From positions 1-64,000 of the forward strand of contig NZ_FRBI01000023.1 in NCBI RefSeq assembly GCF_900142575.1: a stretch of DNA of 64,000 nt, read 5' to 3'. Source of the stretch: Actinacidiphila paucisporea. Its GTDB lineage: Bacteria > Actinomycetota > Actinomycetes > Streptomycetales > Streptomycetaceae. A program made the position numbers and the translations under genes. Of this stretch, positions 42,264-50,642 are shown in pieces. The notes beneath the pieces were generated by a model. The model made no database searches. It saw only the letters and a program-made list of their open reading frames with translations, and had not been told where the DNA came from. Position 1 is the stretch's first letter. Every line of letters starts with the position of its first letter.

Positions 42264-43988
42264 TTACATCGGGGCGGGCTCGGCCATGCCGCTGTCCTTG
42301 ACCTGGCGCATGATCTCCTCGCGTTCGCGCCAGTGGGACCAGAAGGCGCCGGTGTAGCCGAGGCCGACGAGGCTGGTGAGGAAAGGGTTGTCGGCGTAGT
42401 TGTTGTCGTTCTCGCTGGTGCCGCCGAGGGTCGGGAGCATCACGCGGTGGTGGTCCGCGGGGTCGACCATGTCCCACAGCAGGTCGACCGAGGGGCTCCA
42501 GCGCGCGGTCGGGTCGCCGGGGGGCGCGGTGGGGTCGGCTGGCAGGTCGGGGGAGAAGTAGCAGACGAGCCGGAAGTCGCCGTGCTCGTCGAACATGAAC
42601 TGCCGTTCGTATTCGGTCGGGCCGGTGCACTTCGCGAGCGGTTTGAGGATGATCGGTCCGGTGGCGGTGTTGGACTGGAGGCCGGGCAGGGTGCGCACGC
42701 CGTCGCAGGCGGCGGCCATGGCGATGCCCATCGGGGTGTAGGGGAAGAGCCGCAGGCCCAGCGAGAAGCCGGTCACGGTGGCGTCCAGGGCCATGAAGGC
42801 CTCGACGCAGGCGCGCATGGTCTGCGGTGTCTCGCCGGGCATGCCGAACAGCGCCTCGACCATGGTGAGGATGCCGTGCTGCGTGCACAGCCGCACCAGG
42901 CGCTCGGTGTCGGCGAAGTCGTAGTAGGTGGTGCCCTTGGCGGTGACCTTCCAGCCGGTCAGCATGTCGGGCCTGACGTGGTCGGAGCCGACGTTGACCC
43001 CGCGGCAGCCGGCCGCGGCCAGCAGTTCGGCGAATTCCTCGTCGAAGGGGCTGGGTTGGCAGTAGACCCACAGCCGCAGGTCGCGCAGCGGGCTCGGTGT
43101 GGGTGCGTGGCGGCGGCGGACGATCTCGCGCAGCACGTTCTTGGCGTGCGCGACCGACAGGTTGAACTCGCTGTCGGTGGTGTGCTGGTCCAGGACGCCC
43201 TGGGCGGCCAGTGCTTCCATCTCGTCGACGACGGCGGTCACCGAACGCTGCCCGAAGGAGGTGCCCTTCGCGTCCGGCTCGACGCAGTGCGAGCAGCGGT
43301 AGGTGCAGCCGTTCTTGGTGAGGATGCCGCCGAGGCCGCCGCGTCGGTAGTAGAGGAGGTTGTCCACCTTCAGGGCGGCGCCGGACCTGCGGACATAGGT
43401 CGCGGTGGTGTCGACCTGCCAGACCCGGGGCTCGAACTGGCCGGCGGGGGCAGGGATCAGGGCCTGGCCGTGGCGTGCGGTGAGCACGGCGGGCGGGACC
43501 CGGACGACTCCGGTGTCGGTGGCGCGCAGCAGGCCGGGCACGGTGTCGGGGTCGCGGCCGGTGAGCAGCGCGTCGGCCAGGTCGACGATGATCCGCTCGC
43601 CGGGGCCCTTCACCCCGAAGTCGATGCCGAAGTAGTCGACCAGGGCGAAGGGCATGGTCGAGAAGCCGATGCCGCCGGCCACGACGGGTGCGTCGGTGAG
43701 CCGCTTGACCTCGGTGATGATCTCCTTGTGCTCGCCGACGAAGGGGCGCTGCTCGAAGGCGTAGACGGTGTCGGTGTTGCGGATCGTGACGCCGACCAGG
43801 AAGGGGTCGCGCTCGGCGAAGTATTCGGCCAGGCAGGACTTCCAGTCCTCCCGGTGGAAGGTGAGGTCCAGCACCTCGACCTCGAAGTCGGCGGCCTCCA
43901 GCGAGGTGGTGAGCACGTCGAGCGCGTAGGGCGCGATCGGCGGATGCACCTTGTTGGGGTTGACCAGAAGCACCAGGCCTCTGCTCAT
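42264..43988 (-). CDS. Cobalamin-type radical SAM protein
   Basis: A 574-residue protein. The N-terminal domain (LLVNPNKVHPPIAPYALDVL, VVAGGIGFSTMPFALVDYFG, DFGVKGPGE) is the B12-binding-like Rossmann fold of class B radical SAM enzymes, without a DxHxxG motif. The radical SAM domain has the CxxxCxxC cluster in NGCTYRCSHCVEP, then GVNVGSDHVRPDM and MVEALFGMPGETPQTMRACV. The C-terminal 120 residues are family-specific. Such proteins methylate unactivated carbons or rearrange skeletons. It is probably the last gene of the monooxygenase operon, separated from the preceding gene by 153 repeat-rich bases. Confidence 0.85.
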   Translation of the reverse strand: MSRGLVLLVNPNKVHPPIAPYALDVLTTSLEAADFEVEVLDLTFHREDWKSCLAEYFAERDPFLVGVTIRNTDTVYAFEQRPFVGEHKEIITEVKRLTDAPVVAGGIGFSTMPFALVDYFGIDFGVKGPGERIIVDLADALLTGRDPDTVPGLLRATDTGVVRVPPAVLTARHGQALIPAPAGQFEPRVWQVDTTATYVRRSGAALKVDNLLYYRRGGLGGILTKNGCTYRCSHCVEPDAKGTSFGQRSVTAVVDEMEALAAQGVLDQHTTDSEFNLSVAHAKNVLREIVRRRHAPTPSPLRDLRLWVYCQPSPFDEEFAELLAAAGCRGVNVGSDHVRPDMLTGWKVTAKGTTYYDFADTERLVRLCTQHGILTMVEALFGMPGETPQTMRACVEAFMALDATVTGFSLGLRLFPYTPMGIAMAAACDGVRTLPGLQSNTATGPIILKPLAKCTGPTEYERQFMFDEHGDFRLVCYFSPDLPADPTAPPGDPTARWSPSVDLLWDMVDPADHHRVMLPTLGGTSENDNNYADNPFLTSLVGLGYTGAFWSHWREREEIMRQVKDSGMAEPAPM

Positions 43989-44037
43989 CGGATCTCCTCC
44001 CGTGCGGTGGACGGACCGGGCGGCCCGGACGGACCCT

Positions 44038-44127
44038 GCGGCCCGGACGGGCCGACAGGCCTGACGGATGGGACAGGCGGCCTGACGGATGGGATGGGCC
44101 GGACGGATGGGATGGGACGGCCCGGCG
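44038..44127. repeat. GC-rich degenerate tandem repeats between operon genes
   Basis: Units based on GGCCTGACGGATGGGA and GGCCGGACGGATGGGATG, preceded by CGGCCCGGACGG units, occur head to tail between the flavin monooxygenase and radical SAM genes. They could form RNA structure that modulates downstream expression. No coding potential is seen. Confidence 0.55.
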
Positions 44128-44141
44128 GGGCTGGACGACGG

Positions 44142-45374
44142 CTAGACGATGCCGAGGCTGATGCCGAACTCCGGTTGGCCGCCCACCAGGTAGGCGCCGG
44201 CCGACTGGAGGATGCGGTCCTGGGCGATCAGGTGCTGGCACATGGTCGTGGTGTCGCGCAGCCAGCGGTCCATCGGCGAGGACTTGTTGATCGACCACGT
44301 CTGGAGCAGGTCGTAGAGCCGGTTGACGATCGCGCGGGCGGTGCGGAAGGCGTGCAGCCAGGACAGCGGCGAGGCGGCGCGCTCGTCGGGGGTGAGGTCG
44401 TCCAGGGTGCCGCCGGCTTCGAGCACCTCCCACTGCCGGGTCATCGCGGTGTAGACCCCGGCCCGTGCGGCGTTGAAGTCGGCCTCGCACTCGGCGAGCG
44501 TGACCTGGGCACGGAAGCTGTCGGCCCAGGCGACGCCGGTCATCCGGTCGATCCTGGAGGTCGCGATCTCCCGGGCGTGGTCCAGCGCCGCGCGCGCCAC
44601 CCCCAGCGGCACCCCGCACATGGCGCGGGTGAAGGCGTCGGGCTGCGCGAGCGGCGAGGGCCGGCCGTGGACGACGCCGAAGCTGTACGTGTGCTCCTGC
44701 GGCACGAAGACGTCGGTGATCGTGTAGTCGCAACTGCCGCTGCCGCACAGGCCCGTGGTGTGCCAGTTGTCGATCAGCTCGACCTGCTCGCGCGGCACCA
44801 TGAACTGCCGCGACTCGTGCGGGTTGCTGCCGTCGGGGCTGGCGTAGGGCTTGCCGTCCTCGAAGACGAAGCCGCCCGAGGTCACCCAGTCGGCGTGGTC
44901 GATGCCGCTGCCGAACGGCCAGCGCCCGGTGAGCCGGTAGCCGCCCGGCACCCGCTCGGCCCGGCCGGACGGCTGGAGCAGCCCGGCGGTGATCATGTCG
45001 GTGCGGGGGAACATCTCCTTGGCGGTCGCCTGGTCGATGAAGTTGCTGTAGATCCCGGTGTTGGCGCCGATCACCGCGCACCAGGCCGCCGACGCGTCGC
45101 CGTACGCCAGCGCCTCGACGACGCGCGTCTGCTCGGCGGAGGTCAGCTCCAGGCCGCCCCACTCGCGGCCCCAGCACATCCGGAAGACGCCGGTGCCGCG
45201 CAGCAGTTCGACCACGTCGGCGGGCAGCTTGCGGTGCTGCTCGATCTCGGCGGCCCGCTCCCGCAGCACCGGGGCCAGTGCCTCGGCCCGCGCCAGGGTC
45301 TCGGCCGCGGTCCCTGGCGCCTGCGCCTGCGCGGTCAACGTCATGTCGTCATCGCCCCTCAGCTGGTTGGTCAT
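44142..45374 (-). CDS. Group D-type flavin monooxygenase (acyl-CoA dehydrogenase fold), paralogue 2
   Basis: A 410-residue protein of the acyl-CoA dehydrogenase superfamily: LAPVLRERAAEIEQHRKLPA, EWGGLELTSAEQTRVVEALA, GDASAAWC, WPFGSGIDHADWVTSGGFVF, and a C-terminal SSPMDRWLRDTTTMCQH. The R-x2-RD-x6-H ending is the pattern of DszC/HsaA/KijD3-like flavin-dependent monooxygenases, whose His assists hydroperoxyflavin chemistry; the acyl-CoA dehydrogenase catalytic Glu region is absent. It should need a flavin reductase; one is encoded at 62504-63016. GGAGGAAT precedes ATG 45374. A close paralogue lies directly upstream. Confidence 0.83.
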   Translation of the reverse strand: MTNQLRGDDDMTLTAQAQAPGTAAETLARAEALAPVLRERAAEIEQHRKLPADVVELLRGTGVFRMCWGREWGGLELTSAEQTRVVEALAYGDASAAWCAVIGANTGIYSNFIDQATAKEMFPRTDMITAGLLQPSGRAERVPGGYRLTGRWPFGSGIDHADWVTSGGFVFEDGKPYASPDGSNPHESRQFMVPREQVELIDNWHTTGLCGSGSCDYTITDVFVPQEHTYSFGVVHGRPSPLAQPDAFTRAMCGVPLGVARAALDHAREIATSRIDRMTGVAWADSFRAQVTLAECEADFNAARAGVYTAMTRQWEVLEAGGTLDDLTPDERAASPLSWLHAFRTARAIVNRLYDLLQTWSINKSSPMDRWLRDTTTMCQHLIAQDRILQSAGAYLVGGQPEFGISLGIV

Positions 45375-45412
45375 GCGGATTCCTCCCTCGGCCCCGGTGA
45401 CTGCGGTACGCG

Positions 45413-46624
45413 TCAGGTGGTGATGCCGAGGCTGATGCGGAACTTGGGTGTCCCGCCGAGCAGATAGGCGCCGACGGACTCCAGGACCACGTCCTGCGCC
45501 GGGAGGTTCTGGCACATGGTCGTGGTGTCGCGCAGCCAGCGGTCCATGGGCGAGGACTTGTTGATCGACCACGTCTGGAGCAGGTCGTAGAGCCGGTTGA
45601 CGATGGAGCGGGCGCTCCGGTAGGCGTGCAGCCAGGACAGCGGCGAGGCCGCGCGCTCCTCCGGGGTGGGCTCGCCGCCGGCTTCGAGCACCTCCCACAG
45701 CCGGGTCATGCCGCCGTAGACGCCGCTGCGGGTGGCGTGGAAGGCGGCCTCGCACTCGGCGAGGGCGACCTGCACCCGGAAGCTGTCGGACCAGGCGGTG
45801 CCCGTCATCCGGTCGATCCTGGTGGTGGCGATCTCGCGGGCGTGGTCCAGGGCGGCCCGGGTCACCCCCAGCGCGACCCCGCACAGCATCCGCATGAAGG
45901 CGTCCGGCGTCGAGAGCGGGCTGAGCCGGCCGCGCGGCTCGTAGAAGGTGTAGGTGCGGTTCTCGGGCACGAAGACGTCGGTGATGGTGTAGTCGCAACT
46001 GCCGGTGCCGCACAGGCCGGTGGTGTGCCAGTTGTCGATCAGCTCGACCTGCTCGCGGGGGACCAGGAACTGGCGTGACTCATGCGGGTTGCTGCCGTCG
46101 GGGCTGGCGTAGGGCTCGCCGTCCTGGAAGACGAAGGCGCCCGACGTCACCCAGTCGCTGTGGTCGACGCCGCTGCCGAAGGACCAGCGGCCGGTCAGCA
46201 GGAAGCCGCCCGGCACCCGCTCGGCGTGGCCCGCCGGGACCAGCACCCCCGCGGTGATCATGTCCTGCCGCGGGAAGACCTCCTTGACGACGTCGGCGTC
46301 GAGGAATTCGGCGATCGGCCCGGTCAGCGAGCCGATCGCCCCGCACCAGGCGGCCGACGCGTCGCCGTAGGCCAGCGCCTCCACCACCCGCGTCTGGTCC
46401 ATGGAGGTCAGCTCGGGGCCGCCCCACTCGCGGGCCGAGCCCATCCGGAAGACGCCGGTGCCGCGCAGCAGTTCCACCACGTCGGCCGGCAGCTTCCGGT
46501 TCCGCTCGATCTCGTCCGCGCGCTCCCGCAGCACCGGGGCGAGCGCTCGGGCCCGGGCCAGGATCTCGGCCGCGGTGTCCGGCTCCCCGCGGTGTGCCGC
46601 GGTCGCCTCGGGTGTCGTCGTCAT
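45413..46624 (-). CDS. Group D-type flavin monooxygenase paralogue 1, with His to Asn change
   Basis: A 403-residue close paralogue of the next gene, collinear throughout (RERADEIERNRKLPADVVEL, WSFGSGVDHSDWVTSGAFVF, NWHTTGLCGTGSCDYTITDV). At the conserved C-terminal site it reads RDTTTMCQN where the paralogue has RDTTTMCQH, so the His expected for hydroperoxyflavin chemistry is Asn. It may have a different reaction, act as an oxidase/dehydrogenase, or be a non-catalytic subunit of a heteromer with its neighbour. ATG 46624 lies 32 bases after the ATP-grasp stop, with GAGGGACG upstream. Confidence 0.83.
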   Translation of the reverse strand: MTTTPEATAAHRGEPDTAAEILARARALAPVLRERADEIERNRKLPADVVELLRGTGVFRMGSAREWGGPELTSMDQTRVVEALAYGDASAAWCGAIGSLTGPIAEFLDADVVKEVFPRQDMITAGVLVPAGHAERVPGGFLLTGRWSFGSGVDHSDWVTSGAFVFQDGEPYASPDGSNPHESRQFLVPREQVELIDNWHTTGLCGTGSCDYTITDVFVPENRTYTFYEPRGRLSPLSTPDAFMRMLCGVALGVTRAALDHAREIATTRIDRMTGTAWSDSFRVQVALAECEAAFHATRSGVYGGMTRLWEVLEAGGEPTPEERAASPLSWLHAYRSARSIVNRLYDLLQTWSINKSSPMDRWLRDTTTMCQNLPAQDVVLESVGAYLLGGTPKFRISLGITT

Positions 46625-46656
46625 CGGTTCGTCCCTCGTCCCCTCGCTCACGCCGC

Positions 46657-47955
46657 TCACTCGTCCACGTCCAGCAGGCCGGCCGGCATCGCGAACGGCG
46701 CCCGCGGGTCGGCCGGTCCGACCGGTTCGGTGTCCAGCTCCACCAGCGCCGCCGCGGCCGTCAGCCGGTCCTGGCAGCCGTCCACGTCGTCGGCCTCGCA
46801 CACCACGAAGGAGTGCCGCCCCAGGTAGCCGCCCGGCGGCAGCCGCAGCGTGGTGCCCGGCTCGGCCATCGGGGCGGCGGCCACCAGGCCCGGCGCCTGG
46901 CCGGGCGCCGGCAGCCGCACGGACTTCAGCAGGCAGTCCGCGTCGGGGATGCCGAACCTGATGCCGGCCACCGCCCGCCGGGTGTGCGTGATGTCGGGGC
47001 GCTGCCCGGTGGCCACGTCGAAGAGCACCTCGCCCGGCTCGATGCCGGTGGCGATCCGGCCGAGGAAGGGGATCAGGTCGCCGCCGAGCCGCCCGTTGAC
47101 CTCGATGATCAGCGGCCCGCGGTCGGTCAGCCGCACCTCGCTGTGGGTGATGCCGTCCTCGATGCCGAGCGCCTGGTGCGCCCGCGCCAGGGTGCCGATC
47201 AGCTCCTTGTCGTCCAGCAGCGGGTCGGCCGCGTCCACGCTGTGGCCGATCTCCTCGAAGTACGGGTGGTCGCTGCTGTACTTGCGCGCCACGAACAGCG
47301 GCAGGTACTCGCCCTTGTGGATGGCGCCGTCGATGCTGATCTCCGGCCCCGGCGCGTACTCCTCCACGATCGCGCTGGCCCGGTAGGGGCCCGGGTCGAC
47401 CTCGCTCGCCGCCAGCGCGACACCGAAGGCCGCGTCCAGCTCCGCCTCGTCGGCCGCGAAGACCACGCCGATGCTCGCGCCCATCGCCCGCGGCTTGAGC
47501 ACCACCGGGTAGCCGATCCGCGCGGCCACCGCCCTGGCCTCCTCGACCGTGGCGGTCAGCCCGAAACCCGGCTGGTGCAGGCCCGCTTCGGTCAGCACGG
47601 CCCGGGTCAGCTCCTTGTCGCGGCAGCCGCGCACCCCGCGCGCGGACAGGCCCGGCACCCCGAACTCGGCGGCCAGCAGCCCCGCGTCCAGCACCAGCGG
47701 CTCGTCCCAGCACATCAGGCTGACCACCTCGCGGCGGGCGGCCACCTCACGGGCGGCCCGGCCCATCACCTCGGAGTCGAAGACGTTGGCGACGACGACC
47801 TCGTCGAAGTACGCCTGCTGCCACGTCGGCCTGAGGTTGTTCAGCAGCACCATGTCCAGGCCCGCCTCGCGGGCCCGCCTGCTGATCGGCGCGACCAGGT
47901 ACTCGCGGTAGACCTTCAGCCCGCTGCCGATCACCAGCAGAGTGCCGCGGCTCAT
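46657..47955 (-). CDS. ATP-grasp ligase 2
   Basis: A 432-residue ATP-grasp enzyme: the N-terminal RGTLLVIGSGLKVYREYLVA domain, the ATP-binding lid YPVVLKPRAMGASIGVVFAA, EYAPGPEISIDGAIHKGEYL, and the Mg/ATP site IIEVNGRLGGDLIPF (E-x-N-x-R pattern). The closest type is the carnosine-synthase/BacD-like amino-acid ligases that join carboxylates to amines through acyl-phosphates. The ATG at 47955 overlaps the monooxygenase stop (ATGA), so it is translated coupled to the N-hydroxylase. It could form an amide or hydrazide in the pathway. Confidence 0.85.
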   Translation of the reverse strand: MSRGTLLVIGSGLKVYREYLVAPISRRAREAGLDMVLLNNLRPTWQQAYFDEVVVANVFDSEVMGRAAREVAARREVVSLMCWDEPLVLDAGLLAAEFGVPGLSARGVRGCRDKELTRAVLTEAGLHQPGFGLTATVEEARAVAARIGYPVVLKPRAMGASIGVVFAADEAELDAAFGVALAASEVDPGPYRASAIVEEYAPGPEISIDGAIHKGEYLPLFVARKYSSDHPYFEEIGHSVDAADPLLDDKELIGTLARAHQALGIEDGITHSEVRLTDRGPLIIEVNGRLGGDLIPFLGRIATGIEPGEVLFDVATGQRPDITHTRRAVAGIRFGIPDADCLLKSVRLPAPGQAPGLVAAAPMAEPGTTLRLPPGGYLGRHSFVVCEADDVDGCQDRLTAAAALVELDTEPVGPADPRAPFAMPAGLLDVDE

Positions 47956-49235
47956 CGGGCGGCCCCCGCCTCTGCGGTGCTGCGGCGGGTCAGCAGGTCG
48001 GTGACGATGTCGTGGCTGCGGTGCGCGAGGACGCTGATCAGGGAGTCGGCGATGCCGTGGGTGGCCTCGTTGACACCCTGGAGGTAGACCGCGCCCGGGC
48101 TGGACGCGCCGAGGTCCACCCGGTAGTTGCGGCTGACACTGACGCTGTCCAGCCCGGCGTGCTCGGCCAGATCCCGCACGAGGGCCGGCATCCGGGTGTC
48201 GTATCCGGTGCCGAGCAGGACCAGGTCGCAGCGCAGCGGCGATTCCTTTCCGGTCTTGCGGTCCCTGAGGTCGAGAACGACGTCGTTGTCCTCGATCCGC
48301 GCACCGGTCACCTCGGTCATGGCGCGTACTTCCGAGCGCTGGGCGCCGAGCATCCGATTGCGGTAGAGCATCGTGTACAGCTCGTCGAGGAAGGGCGGCG
48401 CGAGTCCCGCGTAATTCGTGAACCGCATTTCGTCGAGCACCTGCGAGCGCACTTCCTGCGGGGTGTCGTAGAAATCGTCCACGAAGGACGGGAAGAACAA
48501 CTCGTTGACGAATTTGCTGGTCTGGTAGTTCTGCAGGCCTATGGAGCGGACCACCATCGTGATCTGGCTCTGCGGCAGGTTCTCGTGCAGCGCGTAGAAC
48601 ATCTCCGCCGCGCTCTGCGCGCCGCCGACGACGACCGCGCGCAGCGGCTGGTCCTTGGGGATCTCCGCGATACGGCCGCGGTAGGTGGAGCTGTGGATGA
48701 CCCGGTCCGGCGGCAGGTCGGCGAAGGGCTCGGGGATACGGGCGTCGCGGCCGCCGCCGATGACCAGGTCGCGGCAGTGGATGGTGTCGCCGTCGGTGAG
48801 GGTCACCGTCCAGCCGGTGATGGCGTCGTTGCTGTCGCGGTCCGCGGTGATGCCGGCGGCCCTGGCGCTGTAGCGGATCTGCACCCGCTCCAGCGACGTC
48901 GCCACCCACTGCAGATAGTCGGAGAACTCCCACCGGTAGGGGTGGAAGGTGCCCAGGTTCACGAAGTGGTCGAGCCTGCCGTGGTCGTGCAGAAAACTCA
49001 GGAACGAGAATTTGCTGCGTGGATTGCGCAGGGTCACCAGGTCCTTCAGGAAGGACACCTGGCTGCGCGCCCACGGCATCAGCAGATCGCGCTGCCATTT
49101 GATGTCGGGAGCCTGTTCGAGCAGCAGTGTGCTCTCGGCCAGTTCAGTGGATCCGCACTCCTCGATCGCCGCGGCCAGGGCCAGATTGGCCGGGCCCGCA
49201 CCGATCGCCAGAACATCAACCTCGCGGTGAGTCAT
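47952..49235 (-). CDS. N-hydroxylating monooxygenase (lysine/ornithine type)
   Basis: A 427-residue class B flavoprotein: the FAD loop DVLAIGAGPANLALAAAIEE, the substrate segment LLMPWARSQVSFLKDLVTLR then NPRSKFSFLSFLHDHGRL, the NADPH loop VVVGGAQSAAEMFYALHENL, and DLVLLGTGYD. These are the hallmarks of lysine N6-/ornithine N5-hydroxylases. In hydrazine pathways this family supplies N6-hydroxylysine (Spb38, Tri26). No siderophore NRPS or NIS synthetase lies nearby, which favours the N-N role. It heads the operon for ATP-grasp 2, both flavin monooxygenases and probably the radical SAM protein, and starts about 26 bases after the expected transcript start of promoter block C. Confidence 0.9.
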   Translation of the reverse strand: MTHREVDVLAIGAGPANLALAAAIEECGSTELAESTLLLEQAPDIKWQRDLLMPWARSQVSFLKDLVTLRNPRSKFSFLSFLHDHGRLDHFVNLGTFHPYRWEFSDYLQWVATSLERVQIRYSARAAGITADRDSNDAITGWTVTLTDGDTIHCRDLVIGGGRDARIPEPFADLPPDRVIHSSTYRGRIAEIPKDQPLRAVVVGGAQSAAEMFYALHENLPQSQITMVVRSIGLQNYQTSKFVNELFFPSFVDDFYDTPQEVRSQVLDEMRFTNYAGLAPPFLDELYTMLYRNRMLGAQRSEVRAMTEVTGARIEDNDVVLDLRDRKTGKESPLRCDLVLLGTGYDTRMPALVRDLAEHAGLDSVSVSRNYRVDLGASSPGAVYLQGVNEATHGIADSLISVLAHRSHDIVTDLLTRRSTAEAGAAR

Positions 49236-49267
49236 AATGCCCCCTCGATGTCAGTGATGCCTTTTCA

Positions 49268-49326
49268 AGATTAGGGAGCCGGTATTCCCGCGCCATAGGG
49301 GAGAAATTCCCCCGGGGCCGGGAATC
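49268..49326 (-). promoter_or_regulatory. Shared promoter block C (monooxygenase operon)
   Basis: A 59-base block aligned gap-free with those at 41196 and 54717. In the coding direction it has GATTCCC, 8 bases, GGGAA-N4-TCCCC, then TAT, CGGGA and a TAATCT -10 (complement of 49268-49273). The block begins only 12 bases past the stop of ATP-grasp 1, so the N-hydroxylase operon has its own promoter inside the cluster. Confidence 0.75.
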
Positions 49327-49337
49327 CTTTTCCCTTG

Positions 49338-50642
49338 TTACGGCTTTTCCGCCGCGGGGCTGTCGCCGGGCGGCCGCGTCTCGATGCGGACCATGGCGGC
49401 CGCGGCACCGGCCAGCCGGTGCGCGTGCGCCGGGCTGTCCCCGCGGGCCATGACGATGCCGCCGCGGTCCCAGGAGTTGCGCAGCCCGCCGAAGGACGCG
49501 CCGGGCACCGTGCAGTGGACGAGCAGCACGCCCTCGGCCTTCTCGGCGTCCTCCACGCCGGTCACGCTCACGACCGTGCCGGCCCCGGGCGCCAGGAAGC
49601 GCACGGCAGCACCGCCCTTGGCCCGCTCCGGCAGCTCCATGGGCGGCTCCTCGCCCTTGAGCACGGCGAAGTAGCTGCGCATGAACTCCAGCGGGTAGGC
49701 GGCCTCGATCAGGTCGAGGATCGCGTCGCCGGGCATCCGGCCGGCGCACTCCACCAGGTACGGGACGCCGTCGGAGACGATCCACTCGCAGTGCACCACC
49801 CCGTCCCCGAACCCGATCGCCGCCAGCAGCCGCGCGGTCTGCGCGCCCAGCAGGGCGGACAGTTCCGCGGGGATGTCGGCCGGCACGATGTGCGCCTGCT
49901 CCACCGGATAGGGGCCGGGGTAGAGGACCTTGCCGGTGACGTTGGTGAACAGCGGCTCGCCGCGGCGCACCAGCATCTCGACGCTGTATTCGTCGCCGGC
50001 GACGAACTGCTCGGCGAGCATCACCACGTCCATCGGCCGGTCGGGCACGAGGATGCCCTCGTCCTGGACCAGGCACTCCTCCCACGCGGAGGCCACCTCC
50101 GCCGGGTCGTGGACCACCCGGACGCCCAGCGACGCCTGGCGATTGGCCGGCTTGAGCACGGCGGGGCCGCCGTGGTCGCGCAGGAAGTCCCGCACGTCCT
50201 GCGGGCCGTGCACCCGCACGCTCGCCGGGTTGGCGATCCCGGCGGCCGCGCTGACCTGCCGCAGCAGCGCCTTGTCCCGCAGGATCAGGGCGGCGCCCAG
50301 GCTCGCGCCCGGCAGTCCGTAGCGCTCGGCGAGCCGGGCGGCGAAGGGCACGGCGTACTCGATCGCGGGGATGATCGCGACCGGGGCGAGACCGGGGTGG
50401 GCGGCGTGGAATTCGTCGGCCTTGCCGGGCAGGTGGTATTCCCACTCGATCAGGTCGCGGACGTAGCCGACGGCGGCGAGCTTGTCGCGCGCCTCCCGCT
50501 TGCGTACGACGTCGGGCTCCTCGACGTACACCACGGAGCCGTCCGGCTGGAAGGACTCGATGATGGGGATGGTGACCCCCACGAAGCCGACGATCACCAC
50601 CGGTCCGCGCGGTGCCGCCGTGCTGCCGGGCTGCTCGGTCAT
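49338..50642 (-). CDS. ATP-grasp ligase 1
   Basis: A 434-residue ATP-grasp protein: VVIVGFVGVTIPIIESFQPD N-terminal domain, LILRDKALLRQVSAAAGI, GGPAVLKPANRQASLGVRVV (ATP-binding lid), EQFVAGDEYSVEMLVRRGEP, and YLVECAGRMPGDAILDLI, where the usual E-x-N-x-R reads E-C-A-G-R. The Asn to Ala change at a metal-site position is worth noting. It belongs to the same broad amino-acid ligase type as ATP-grasp 2 but is not a close paralogue. The ATG at 50642 overlaps the MFS stop. Fourth gene of the MetRS operon. Confidence 0.83.
   Translation of the reverse strand: MTEQPGSTAAPRGPVVIVGFVGVTIPIIESFQPDGSVVYVEEPDVVRKREARDKLAAVGYVRDLIEWEYHLPGKADEFHAAHPGLAPVAIIPAIEYAVPFAARLAERYGLPGASLGAALILRDKALLRQVSAAAGIANPASVRVHGPQDVRDFLRDHGGPAVLKPANRQASLGVRVVHDPAEVASAWEECLVQDEGILVPDRPMDVVMLAEQFVAGDEYSVEMLVRRGEPLFTNVTGKVLYPGPYPVEQAHIVPADIPAELSALLGAQTARLLAAIGFGDGVVHCEWIVSDGVPYLVECAGRMPGDAILDLIEAAYPLEFMRSYFAVLKGEEPPMELPERAKGGAAVRFLAPGAGTVVSVTGVEDAEKAEGVLLVHCTVPGASFGGLRNSWDRGGIVMARGDSPAHAHRLAGAAAAMVRIETRPPGDSPAAEKP

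Noticed and set aside
44142-46624. Plain acyl-CoA dehydrogenases of fatty-acid degradation
   Set aside because: The C-terminal RD-x6-H/N pattern and cluster context point to flavin monooxygenase relatives, and there are no other beta-oxidation genes.
47952-49235. N-hydroxylase as part of a hydroxamate siderophore cluster
   Set aside because: No NRPS, IucA/IucC-type synthetase, acetyltransferase for hydroxamates or siderophore uptake gene lies in the window.
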